A stretch of 64,000 nucleotides of DNA from Marsupella aquatica (lineage: Eukaryota > Marchantiophyta): contig OZ316895.1 in the NCBI GenBank assembly GCA_973895155.1, positions 23,312,001 through 23,376,000 of the forward strand. The letters run 5' to 3'. This document shows positions 26,591-37,489 of this stretch, piece by piece. The translations under genes were made by a program, and so were the position numbers. The notes below the pieces were generated by a model. The model was not told where the DNA came from and ran no database searches. It was given only the letters and a program-made list of their open reading frames with translations. Each line of letters begins with the position of its first letter. Position 1 is the stretch's first letter.

Positions 26591-27260
26591 GAGCCAATAA
26601 TGGCAATAAAAGGGGGAGACATTTTACTCGATCGCTGCGAGAGTTTAATTAGTTCACTTTACAGAACACTGCCAAACAACAAAAAGGGTCATACATGGCG
26701 AGCCCAATGCATGGCAAGAAACCCAGTAAAAGGGGAGGCATTAGCCCAATGCATGGCATAAAACCAAGAAAAGGGGGAGGCATTAGGGCTAGGTTCTATG
26801 GGCCAGGGGTAGGGACTACAATCACTCTCTGTGACAATGCTAGATGCCAAGGTGTACATAGTATTTCAAATATGCCAAGGTGTATATAGTATTTCAAATG
26901 TATGAATTCTGATTTAGTTCCCAATCAGAATGCTCTGTACTGTTCCTATGCAGGGGCAAGGGTACCCTTGACTAACAGGGAGTGTGAAAAGGAAAATCTT
27001 ATTCATAATTACAATATTTGTACACCCTTCGATCCCGGACAAGCTGCACCCTTATTGGCCTAAACATTCTGACACACATCCCTAGTCCTCACTCCCAGCC
27101 CCATGGAACCTAGCCCTTACTTAGCCCAATGCATGGCTAGAACCCCAGTAAAAGGGGGAGACATTAGCCCAATGCATGGCAAGAAACTAATTAAAGGGGG
27201 AAATATTAGCCCAATGCATGGCAAGAAGCCCAGGAAGAAAAAAGGGGAAACAAAAGAAGA
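26590..27260 (+). repeat. 43-bp tandem repeat array, split by an insertion
   Basis: Units begin 'agcccaatgcatggc' at 26,700, 26,743, 27,122, 27,165 and 27,208, each followed by an A-rich stretch and 'aaaagggggag'. Spacing is 43 bp on each side. A 331-bp element with inverted ends (26,786-27,116) separates the two halves. A related, non-tandem stretch lies near 53,240-53,350. Confidence 0.85.
26786..27116. mobile_element. MITE candidate with TTA target duplication
   Basis: The left end 'gggctaggttctatggg' (26,786 on) and the reverse complement of the right end 'gggctaggttccatgggg' (ending 27,116) form terminal inverted repeats that stay alignable for about 35 bases. TTA lies directly on both sides (26,783-26,785 and 27,117-27,119). 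A 3-bp TTA/TAA target duplication and GGG-starting ends fit PIF/Harbinger (Tourist-like) MITEs. It has no coding capacity. Inside is a 35-bp tandem duplication with 'tgccaaggtgtayatagtat'. It sits inside the 43-bp array, so the empty site can be inferred. Confidence 0.7.
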
Positions 27261-28149
27261 CACCTGGAAAACCAAAGAGCCAAAAACGCAAGAATCCCAA
27301 CAAGGTCAAACGATCCAAAGCACTACTGAGAGCAAGAAACTGAAAAACCTGGTGGCATTATCCAGGTGGAGTTAATCTATATTTATCTTTCCTTTAAATC
27401 TATATTTATCTTTAAAAACAAGTTTTCTTATCATGAGAATCAACCACGTTATTTTATTGTGTAGTCAACACGGACAGAGTTGGAGCTTGGAGCATCCTTG
27501 ACCTGATCACGTTGAACCAGTCTTTTCTTAGACAACCCCAGCTAATAAATATTGTTGTCGTAATTAGGTTTGCTCAATAATTAAAAAATTTAATTGTTTT
27601 GGCGCCCAACAAAAAATCATGACATTCCAAAAACAAGGGTTACTGTAGGTGTCCCAGGCCTATGATAGCCTGAATAATCTTACATGAAGTCAAATGCCCT
27701 GGAAATTGTGTTTTCTGTTCAAATAGATATGAACACATGTTTTGGCTGTGTGTCTGCAGTATTACTGAAAAAGTAAATTATTGAGAAAACTTTTTGGGAA
27801 GGGAACTATATAGCTATATAGCTACAACTTGGCTATTTTAACTTATTGAAAAATATATAAAAACTAAGATATACTATCATTGCTAAATTTATTGAAATAC
27901 AAATTTCACATAAGATAATGGAAATATTGATAACTATAAAACTTACAATGATAAAGTGCATGGGAATTGAATGGCATCAAAAATCTCAAATTTTGTGCCC
28001 AGGACAAGGAGGCACGAGCCCAGAGGAGGTGGGGGGTCACGGAAAATTAGGGATGAGACTCAAGATTGAGGCTAATCAATGCGATTAGCCCATACTAAGC
28101 TGCCCGTTGCCCACTTCCCGTGACGTCAGAATAAGGTTAAATACGGGGT

Positions 28150-28500
28150 GCAATGCACTGTGGTCACCAGCTGCATATAGGCTGCATGGTTGAGGTGCTC
28201 AGTGGGGCAGGGGAGGTCTCGGGTTTGAATCCTGCAAGGAAAGGAAACTTTTATCATTCACCCCACCCAAAAGTGGGGTTCATTCATACCCTCTTGACAC
28301 TCAATTGTTTTTTGACTTGCCCGGGCTTGTATGCGTGCAGCTACTTACGGAGGCTCTTAATGAGCCTCGAGCTTGAGTTTCATCATGAATCACGGAAATG
28401 TCAGACTGATCTATGTGAGGTAGTGGTAGAGGAGTCCAGTTTGGATCTTGAGGTCATGAGTTCAAATCAGGCACACAATTTCCTTTTCCCTTAAATTAAT
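28150..28500 (+). repeat. tRNA-like box B motifs, possible SINE remnants
   Basis: Two stretches look like tRNA-derived SINE heads. At 28,181-28,232, 'catggttgaggtgctcagtg' is followed by the box B-like 'gggtttgaatcc'. At 28,420-28,468, 'gtggtagaggag' is followed by 'gagttcaaatc'. They differ from the SINE-like family at 3.4, 10.2 and 48.5 kb. No cloverleaf could be built, so these are not called tRNA genes. Confidence 0.35.
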
Positions 28501-29225
28501 GGCAGAGAAAAGGTGGTAGAGAGATAAATAAAATTAAAAGGGGTTCAATCAATTTCTAAATTGAAAATAACAAATAGACCTGCAAAGAAACACATTATGA
28601 CCAAGTACAAAGGTACTAAAGAGTTGTGCACATATAGTACAGATTTTCACTTGCTTCTAGGTAATGACAATCAACTCAATTAAAACCATAAGTTTTTTAA
28701 AAGAAACCATGAGGGGAACTTAGTACACCAAATGTGCACATAGTTCAAACTCATTTCTCTCATGAGGAAAAGATAATTCACTAAGGAGTAATTGAAAAGT
28801 AAAGATTAAACATTTAGCAGGGGAGCCAAATACATTCAAAATACTCTAAGTTCACTAAAATTAAAAGGGGTCCAAAAGTTAATTCAAAATCATATTAATA
28901 CAAATGATTCACCTAGTTAAGGCACATTAAAATAAAAATACTGAACACAAAATCTAAATAAGACAAAATCTGAAAGGTGGATTCACCATATAACATTCTC
29001 ATCTTACTATAAAAGCGCAAACAAAGTCTACTCTTAAGGGCCTAGGGTCTAGGTGAAGCCTCTAGACCATAACACCAGTAGAGACAAAAGTGATCATGAA
29101 TCTCAATTAAAAAACACTTAAAATGAGGATTAACAAAATAGCATGAAAATATTATTGTGCAAGATTTATTTTCTTCATATCTGTTTACGTTCAAGGAACG
29201 GGTTATCGGGCTAGTAATAACTTCA
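28500..29225. other. Intergenic, no gene recognised
   Basis: AT-rich, with no motif or frame worth reporting. Confidence 0.5.
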
Positions 29226-29558
29226 TGGGGAAGCCTAAATCCTAAGATACCTCTTCCTATTAGTGTCAAAAATCTAAGGAGTGTGGAAAACAAGCACTTG
29301 AAGATAAGTCACACCCTTCCCTTTTAGCTACAATTCACACTTTTGTTTCCTAAGTATAGGGTGTTGAGTGACTTACGTTTGTCACTAACTAAAGTCATTA
29401 TGAGACAAACATGAGAGGCCCACCACTTTTTTGAAAGGGATTTACAATATATCGCTTAAAAGCTAAACATTTGTCTACTAGAAAATTCCTTACAAAATTG
29501 CTATGTAGGGCCAATACTTTGTAAGGCCACAAGCAACTAGGAGAGGGCACAAGTACAA
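29226..29558. repeat. Dispersed direct repeat, copy 1 (partner 34,605-34,918)
   Basis: Both copies run from 'tggggaagcctaaa' through 'aacaagcacttgaagataag', 'agctacaattcacacttttg' and 'acttttttgaaagggattta' to 'gtaaggccacaagca'. They are similar over about 320 bp with small indels. The family is unidentified and no frame is conserved. Confidence 0.85.
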
Positions 29559-29734
29559 TTGTGGAACTCGATTACCTTAACACTTAGCTCTGGCGTCGCT
29601 GACTCCAACGCCGAGCTCCCTTATGGTCCAGGCCCAGAACGGCCATCTGTGGAGGACTTAGCATGGGGAGACTTGTGCGCAATGGGACGTGGACTGGCAA
29701 TGGCAAGGCGCTAAGCTGGTGACACACAATAAGT

Positions 29735-30095
29735 GTTATGTATTTACTCAAGGTCTAGGGTTACGACATGTAACCGTAGTTAGGCTAACTGTAGTCAGAG
29801 ACGTGGTTAGGTTAACTAGGATGCACACTATATGCCAAACGATGTTTCTTTGGATAAGTGAAACTTAGGCTCATTGTTATGGGGCCACTGGAGAGACGAG
29901 GAGAGCTTACACTGTGGAGACTTGTTATGGCCGACGGGCTTAGAGTTCAGTTGAGCTCTCTTGTGTGTTCCCGTGGACGTAGCCTCGAGGAGGTGAACCA
30001 CGTATCTCTTGTGTCGACTATTTGCGCGTTGGATGTGTCATGTGCTTACCATTGCAAGTGTCGTCTATGCTCAATACTAAGGACTTAGACTAGCA
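29735..30095 (-). mobile_element. LTR-like fragment, minus orientation
   Basis: The reverse complement of about 29,870-30,030 matches 7665-7800: 'gtggttcacctc', then the 'ctacgtccacgggaacacac' block, then 'ccataacaagtctc'. The outer part (gttaacctaa...ggttacatg) parallels the 3' part of the fragments at 8.2 and 14.8 kb. No internal domains are adjacent. Confidence 0.5.
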
Positions 30096-30822
30096 GAGGG
30101 TTGGTTGGGTCAAGAGGGAATGGGCCGGACTCAAGGTCGACCGTCCGGACCCCTAGACAAACTTTGAGTTCTGAGGGCTTGAGTGAGAGCTCCTCTTGGG
30201 TCCAAGGCCAATGGAGTTTACTCCATGGGCAACGGATGCTTGGGACACGAGTTATAGCATGATCCAGGTTTGGCCAATTGGGGGTCCTCGGCGACAATGG
30301 GATCTGAGGGCCTACTTAGGCCTGAGCACCAAATTGGCTCAATCACAACGGGCTAAGGCACTCCACTTACGAACGCATAACTAGAAAGTTATGAGCATTG
30401 CCAGTTGGTGATGCTCCCAAACATGTGAGTTGGGGTCCAGGTAGGGGGCCAAAATTTGGGGACCAAAGTTTATCCTAGGGTGACAGGTCTCCAGAAGCAT
30501 ATATGAGGGGAGTGGTATCTCCTTGGAGGCTAAGAGCGAGCCAAAGTGAGCTATGGCAGTTGCAACACTAAGAGAAAATGCAAAACGGAAATGACGATAA
30601 CTTTTCAACATTGTTATAGAAGCAGGTACAAACTTCAAAATTGCCTGAACCCTCAAGAACAGGGTGTTTTTCACTTGGATGGAGACCCTCATGATGAGGA
30701 CAATAATTTCCTCAATCAATTTCCCAAACAACATTTTTTTCCAAAGGATTATGGCTGTACATAGAACAAGTGAGGAGATTGTGAAGCTTGCAAACTCCAA
30801 TTCTGTCTCAAGATCACGTGCG

Positions 30823-30870
30823 TAGTCCTACCCTTCCACAGTTCCATAGTCCTACCCTTCCACAGTTCCA
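30823..30870 (+). repeat. 24-bp perfect tandem duplication
   Basis: The 24-base unit beginning 'tagtcctacccttccac' occurs twice, head to tail. Confidence 0.9.
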
Positions 30871-30907
30871 TAAATTTCCAAACAATCTCTGCCAGATGCA
30901 CAAGAAC

Positions 30908-31162
30908 AATATGATAAAGCAACAAGCACAAAGAAAGACAAGATTTGGCAAGACTTACCTGAGTATGTAGAGAGGAGACCTTTCTTTCACCAACCAAAAT
31001 AGAAACTAACAATGCATTGCAATCAGACAAATGTAGACGTTTATGAGTGCTAGTACTCCTCTGTTAAGACCTCAGATTGGAGGAATGGGGTAGCACTCTT
31101 TCTCTCTTGTGCATTACAGAGATTGAAACTGCAAGAATACACCATCCAACCAACAAAGGCCT
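30908..31162. repeat. Dispersed inverted repeat, left arm (partner 35,455-35,705)
   Basis: This stretch matches the reverse complement of 35,455-35,705, including 'atatgataaagcaacaagca', 'aaaatagaaactaacaatgc' and 'agtgctagtactcctctgtt'. The arms are about 250 bp and lie 4.3 kb apart. The interval between them holds the LINE fragment and duplication copy B. Confidence 0.85.
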
Positions 31163-31339
31163 GATTGTTGCATCACCACCCATTACATGTTCATGCAAAG
31201 CATAGAGTGCAGAATGTAACGAAATATGTAGCCCAAGGACTTCAAGAGTTTCTTTCTAACCAGTGGTAATTTCCAAAAACATTGCCAATAAAAAGCAGTT
31301 AATGGAAAACACTGATATATATATTGGTTGACCCATTTG

Positions 31340-31357
31340 ATGGGGGGGGGGGGGGGT
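31340..31357. repeat. Poly-G tract
   Basis: An uninterrupted run of about 16 G. Another lies at about 35,056-35,070. Confidence 0.95.
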
Positions 31358-31559
31358 TGGTCTGGTAATACCCTCGATCCATAATTTCAGTGACTCATAA
31401 CGGTTTCATTGGAGAGATTAGAACTCAAGAGTTTTTTCCCCTACTGCCAACTTACGTCATCTGCTTCAATCTCGTTTAACTGTGAATACTGTGGGCACTT
31501 CGAAATGGAGAATGGAGCTGAGAGCTGTTCCTGTGGATTAGGTGATATGGTGTAACATT

Positions 31560-32115
31560 TGGAAATCTTTTCGGGAAGAAATAATCTTTATGGCTTAGTG
31601 CCCATCGTGCTATTGCTACTAACCATTACATGATTGGAAGAAGATCAGAAAGGGTTGATGTCAATGGTAGCATCATTCCTTTTTCCCGGTCAGATGAGAT
31701 GTGGTGGTGCTAAAGGTGTGACTTGGGTGCCCATGAAGATTTGGTCCACTGTCTTTGGTTGTGTCCAGAGTCCAGTGAGATCTGGATTTGGCCGGAATAG
31801 AAAGCTTATGGAATTGACTGGTTCTGGATCTGGTTCTGGTAACTTTCATTTTGACGCGGTTCAGGCTCTTCTTGGGGCTCCTTCCTGGTAGACAAAGGGG
31901 GACTACCTCTCAAACAATGGCAAATCTTGAGAGGGGTGGCATTCTGGCAGATTTGGAAACGTACATCGCTGCACTTTGGAGAAGGAGAACGTGCACAATT
32001 TCCTGATTAAACAAGATCAAGTTTTGGCTGGAGATCAGATCATTACATATGAAAATTGCTTGGTTCCAGGATTCTTCTCGTCTGTCACTTTCTGGCCGGG
32101 TTCAGCAGGAGCTGA
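31560..32115 (+). pseudogene. LINE (non-LTR retrotransposon) reverse-transcriptase C-terminal remnant
   Basis: The frame through 31,708-31,800 encodes a zinc-binding segment: C, in-frame stop, R-C, six residues, then HEDLVHCLWLCPESSEIW. This is the Cys/His pattern of the zf-RVT domain at the end of plant LINE ORF2. Further on, in the same frame, WQILRGVAFWQIWKRTSLHF (31,918-31,977) matches the 'W.ilRg.a.W.iWk.R' motif that usually follows. A frame change then leads to a WFQDSSRL-like tail ending near 32,115. A stop at 31,711 and the frame change show it is dead. No catalytic RT motif or poly(A) tail is left. Confidence 0.72.
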
Positions 32116-32126
32116 TTGTTCGGCTT

Positions 32127-33682
32127 AGTAGAGACTCAACATAGTTATTGCCCTGGGTACTCTACTGAAGATAGGGGACCAGGTGACCACTTCATAAATA
32201 TTGGGTACAGATTGATTACTGCAGTGCCTGACGAATCGGTTATTCTTCCCGGAGTTCAGTTTGCTTCGCAACAACGCGAGAGGATCGTCGCAATTAGTTC
32301 ATGCCGTTTGTCGACCCTAAGAAGCCATCCTCGTTGCCCCGGCTCTTCTGTCACTACGGCCATATTGCAAACACAGTTCGAAGAGACTGAGAAGATGGCA
32401 CAAGCTCCGCGTTGGGAGGAGAGTTCAAGAACCCAACTCGGGTCTCTTGGCAGTAGTGCTCGACTTCATGAACGAAGCAGACGTGGGTATCTTCTCGGAA
32501 CTTATGAGGTACTCTTATGGAGAGGTTCAGCCAAAGCAGTCTTGGCGAAGGGTCTCTTGTAAATTGATCATGTCCCTTTTACCGAGTGACTGAATAATTC
32601 GGGATCGACGACAGTAGAACAGTGGCTCCAACGGCTTCCATCTGAAAATTAAGTTTAGTATTACCAACTTTCCAGCGATTCCTGTGGGAAAGATAAAAAA
32701 AGGGAAATGAAATGATTCAGAAGGAGGTCAAGATCGAAAATCCGCATGGGAACCTACAGGTCTAACAACCCACTTCTCTGCATCTGCCTGCAAATGGACT
32801 TACACAAGATGGGCAACCTCTTCTGGTACACTTTATATTTTTATTCCTAAAAAATCTTTTTGACTCCCGGTCAACATGACCCGCATTGTAGTACAGTACT
32901 CGTCAAATGTGGGCAGATCGAGGAGCAGTTTGGAGACCGAAAGTGCCTCTCTGTCGATCGATATACTGTGTTGAGCTGTACTTTTCATATTGATGAAGCA
33001 CTTGAATTCAGCCATGTCCACTGTAGCACTGATACGGTGTTGTTCCTCGATCATGTCAAAGCAACCATGGTGCGAGAGACTGATGCACCTACCTCGGAAA
33101 ATAGAGTACCGTAGTGCTTGCACTACTCATCCGCGATTCAGTTTTGAGGAGGTTTCCTAAATCACTCAATTACGCAAAGAAAAATCCAACCAAATGCGCA
33201 ATTGCATTATGCCCATCATTTCTCCACAGTGAAGGATCGTTTTATATATATGTTTCTCAACGCGGATCGATTAATAATCAATTTGCTTTTTTACTGCGCA
33301 AAAGACGTGCTCTATCTTTGCGTTGTTTTTAGTGTTACCAAGCACTACGGTTTCTACACAATCATCTTCAATCGCTCGCATGCTGAAAACATGTTGAAAC
33401 CATACCGTTTGATCTTTCTCAGAGAATGAACGCTCTTAGTTTGCTGAAATGTCGGCTTCTCAGATCCTTCTTGCATGCTTAAACCCATGCGATGCTTTTT
33501 CGAAGCAAATGCTTCTCATTTAAGACCTCCAGACGGTGTAGAAGATTATAATGGTACCTGGGACTTAATTAAATGCATGACGACATGATCATTCGATTAC
33601 TTTCTGAAAAGTGAGTTCACTTAATTATCCTTCAGAAAACTGGACCCAACAAGCATTCGCATTTATTCTCTTTGTGCTGGTG
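32127..33682. repeat. Segmental duplication, copy B
   Basis: This is the same-orientation copy of 23,475-25,728, lacking an internal 675 bp. At the junction 'gacgacagta|gaacagtgg' the bases gta are shared by both sides of the missing part. Copy B begins within about 15 bp of the end of the LINE remnant, and both copies stop at the same point (after a 'ctctttgtgytggtg' block). A 148-codon frame inside it (32,116-32,562) is not kept in copy A. Confidence 0.88.
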
Positions 33683-33689
33683 ATTTGAA

Positions 33690-34600
33690 GCAATTGTTGA
33701 TGTTCAATCTTTGGTCAGTATTATTTTTGTCCAGTCATTCCATAGTTTGAATGCGCTGTCACCTAGTTTGGTCGTTGTAAGGCTGGAAATTCACTTTATA
33801 AAGACTTACACAAGAACAAAGGGGGTCACCCAGTTTGGTCTTTAAAACTCCATTATTTTATAAAAACTTACACAAGAACAAAAGGTGTCGATCATAAAGA
33901 GAGGGCTGATTGGGGCAAAAAGGTTTGGGGAGTTGATGAAGCAAAGTATCTCCAGGAGGGGGCCAATTAAACATATACCTCAGTTTACACTACATCTCAC
34001 TCACCCCGTCTACCTGAGCCTGCACAGTCAACAACTACTCTTCATATATGTCAGTTGATAGGTACACTTAATTCAACAATTTGCAAAAACACAGAATTGA
34101 GGATTTTCCCCCTCAAGCCAGTTTAGGGTTTAGAGGTTTCCCTTCATTGAAGCTATTTGTTTTTTTGCACCTTTAGGCTGTGGAGCCTACCTACTAGCCT
34201 GAATAGGAGTAGTTAATTACTAGCATTATCAGTTGTTTTTATTATATATGATTTGTCAAAATAATGTATTTTGACACACCTGAGTATCAAAATGGACATT
34301 GTAGTGCTACCTTGTAGGGGAGCCTACTCAGGTTATTTTGTCATAATGGAGATTTTTTGATATGCATTTTTGTTTCAATTTCATTATCTTAGTTTGAGAA
34401 TGTGCATCCGGGCGTGCATCTTTTGTATTATAATTGGACTTTGAAATTCGGGTTGACATTGTATTTGACCCCCTTTTAATATTTTTAACTCTATTTTTCT
34501 TAACCCTCTGTTTATGTCTATATGTATTTGTCAATCTTGTACATCCTTTCCCTGGAAAATGTCATTATTTTTACCCATATAATCGAGGTATATTAGCTTA
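33690..34600. other. Intergenic, no gene recognised
   Basis: AT-rich. A short diverged tandem pair (acttacacaagaacaaa near 33,804 and 33,868) is the only structure seen. Confidence 0.5.
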
Positions 34601-34604
34601 ACAC

Positions 34605-34918
34605 GTGGGGAAGCCTAAACCCTGCCATACCTCTTCCCAGAATGTGAGAAATCTAAGGAATGTGAGAAACAAGCACTTGAAGATAAGTCTCACCCTTCCC
34701 TTTTTAGCTACAATTCACACTTTTGTTTCCTACGTATATGGTTTTGAGTGACTTATGTGTGTCGCTAACTAACAGAGACGAACATGAAAGGCCCATCACT
34801 TTTTTGAAAGGGATTTAAAATATATGTTTAGAAGGTAAACATTTGCCTACTAGAAAATTGACATGTGGGGCCAATACTTTGTAAGGCCACAAGCAGCTAG
34901 AGGAGGGCACAGGTACAA
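34605..34918. repeat. Dispersed direct repeat, copy 2
   Basis: Partner of 29,226-29,558 in the same orientation, with small indels. Confidence 0.85.
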
Positions 34919-35454
34919 AGTCACCCAAAAATAAGCACTCTTGCTTTAAGGTGGTTCAGGAAACTTCATCCCAACGCTAAAAGAACGATTAATTAATTAT
35001 TCTTCTTAACACCAGAATCTTTTTGAGCGGGAACACTACAAGACAAGCTACTTACTTTTTTTTTGGGGGGGGGGGGGGTGGTGCAGAGAATCCTCACACC
35101 TTTACGCATCTTAAGGAAAACTGTTTTGTTGATTTAACTAGATACGATAATCCAAAAAACTTTTTACTGACCCCCATAGGAAGCTCCTTCCAAACTCCCT
35201 GTCTCCTCGTTGTAGCACATCAGCAATGTTGGTCATGAACAAGAAAGTCTAGTTATGCAAGAAAGACAAATCTAATGATTTGTGCTTGAGGCAAGGCAAA
35301 GAAAGACAATTGGACCTTCTAACTGTAAAACCAAATGAATGGGACAGGTAGGAGTGCAACTTCATATGAACAAAAGAAGACGTAAAAGAAAATGGTTGTT
35401 TGGATGTCATGTGATAGATATATCAGTGTTTTCCATTAAACTGCGACCAGGTCT

Positions 35455-35705
35455 TTGTTGGTTGGATGGTGTATTCTTGCAGTTTCTCTGTAATGCACAA
35501 GAGAAAAAGAGTGCTATCCCAAATGTTCCTCTAATCTGAGGTCTTAACAGAGGAGTACTAGCACTCATAGAGGCGCACATTTGTTTGACTTCATTGCATT
35601 GCTAGTTTCTATTTTGTTGGGTAAAAGGAAGGACTCCTCTCTGTGCACTCAGATAAGTCTTCACCAATTCTTGTCGTTCTCTGTGCTTTTTGCTTTATCA
35701 TATAC
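35455..35705. repeat. Dispersed inverted repeat, right arm
   Basis: Reverse-complement partner of 30,908-31,162. Confidence 0.85.
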
Positions 35706-35839
35706 CCTCCTCTCGCCCCACGCTATTTCCTCCCTCCATCGCAGATTAAAAAAAGACAAACGCTGCTTCTTGGCCGTCTCAAATGGACCTCAAATGAATT
35801 TTCACGAATTTTTGATCTCATCCTAGAGTCCCTGCTCTA

Positions 35840-36880
35840 GTCCTTGCAAGTCATGTGTGTATCAAACTCCTTTGAAACAATTGAATGTCTGCTTGTGGAA
35901 CTGACTGGACAGCATGAGATGATGAATCATCAATAAAAACTTTAGTCTCTATTCTTCGTGACAAACGTTGGTTTTGATCTCAAGGTGGGGTTCAGTCCTT
36001 GTTTCAATCCCTATCGACTGAAACCCAAAATCTGCTCCCAGTCATGTAATTTTCCTCCCCTCTAACTGACGTTGAATTTCTGCGGGTTGACGCTCTATTT
36101 CTCTTCCTGATCTCGAAGTTTACTATCCAACTGATACAAGGGAAGCGAATCGAGGACTGACACCAAAAAGAGAAGGGACAGGATTTCTGTGAGAACTGAG
36201 AAGTGAGCTCACGGATACGTCCGGATCGAGCGTGCATGAGTGCAAACTTCAACGAGATGACTTCGTAAGTGAGAGTACCCTGAGTACTTTCGGTTATATG
36301 AGTACGAAGTCGCTCTCTATTATCATAAGAATAACTTCACTTTCCACTTCTACATTTCTGATTCTGAGGACAGATTCATCGCATCATGAGCTCAAGGAAA
36401 TTAATAGCAAGACGAGCGCTGTCCTCGACATCATTCTGCCAAACTTGTCGTACCCAGGGGGTGTCTTTAACGATGAGGGTTCTGTTTTCGTAAAAAGTGC
36501 CGCACACAAACGAATTCATTTGTCTATCTCACAGCCAGTTATGTGCCTGGGCTTGATCCATTTGCAGAGTTGCAGACTCGATCGAATGTTTGAATATTGG
36601 GCTCCTTGACATGTTCAATCGAGTACCATTCTGTACCATGGTCTGCGACTGACAAGGTCGATCGAATCTGCAAATGGAACGTTGACTTTCGTCTTGGACA
36701 TACATTGCTCAAATGAGGTTCTAGAATCGGAGCTACCGACCAGATTTGCACGTGATTTATGTGCATGTGGTAGTTTTGGACTTTTACTCGACCCTGCTGT
36801 TCGTTACTAATATCTAATTTAGTCCTAATATAGATGGACTAGCTCAATACTAATACTTGTGCGTTGTACAAAAGTAGTCG
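35840..36880. other. Intergenic, no gene recognised
   Basis: The frame at 36,232-36,609 (+) is coding-like in length, but I recognise no family. Nothing else is visible. Confidence 0.4.
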
Positions 36881-36884
36881 TGTG

Positions 36885-37480
36885 GGTCAAGATGTCATTG
36901 AGAAAAATGATGTAGTGTCAGCCAAGAGATCGTGGAGAAAAAAGATGTAGTGTTGCCTAGGAGGTCGTGGAGAGAAAATATGTCGTGTTGCCCAAGAGGT
37001 TGTGGAGAGAAAAAATGTCATGTTGCCCAAGAGGTCGTTGAGAGAAACGATGTCATGTCGCCCAAGAGGTCGTTGAGAGTAAAGATGTCGTGTCGCCCAA
37101 GAGGTCATTGAGAGAAAAGAAGTTGTGTTGGTCAAGATGTCATTGAGAAAAAAAGATGTTGTATTGGCCAAGAGGTCGTTGAAAGAAAATATGTAGTGTC
37201 AACCAAGAGGTCGTGGAGAAAAAAGATGTCTTGTCACCCAAGAGGTCATTGAGAAAAAAAGATGTCGTGTCGGCCAAGAAGACTTTGAGAAAAAAAGATG
37301 TCGTGTTGGCCAAGAGATCATTGAACAAAAAAATATCATGTCGGCCAAGAAGTCGTTGAGAAAAAAGACGTTGTGTCGGCCAAGATGTTGTTGAGAAAAA
37401 TTGTCATGTTGGCGAAGATGTTGAGAAAAAAACGTCATGTCGGCCAAGACATCGTTCACGGAAAATACCCGTGCGTTGCA
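36885..37480. repeat. Minisatellite, about 35-bp unit, about 16 copies
   Basis: The core 'ggccaagaggtcgttgagaa' recurs; exact 35-bp spacing is seen for units around 36,922, 36,957, 36,992, 37,027, 37,062, 37,097 and 37,132. Later units drift to 36-37 bp with longer A runs. A 'gcgttg(t/c)acaaaag' block lies just outside at 36,862 and again at 37,472. Because 35 is not a multiple of 3, the antisense strand reads through all three frames in turn, giving long but meaningless frames. Confidence 0.93.
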
Positions 37481-37489
37481 CAAAAGATA

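Noticed and set aside
28181-28235. Possible tRNA gene (box B-like gggtttgaatcc)
   Set aside because: No acceptor stem or anticodon arm could be paired, so at best a tRNA-derived repeat.
32116-32562. 148-codon plus-strand frame in duplication copy B
   Set aside because: The same region in copy A (23,475-23,915) has a stop and frame changes, so the frame is not conserved; no family recognised.
36887-37483. Minus-strand frames of 62-94 codons with a periodic peptide
   Set aside because: Product of the 35-bp minisatellite cycling through frames; kept only as an observation on the repeat.
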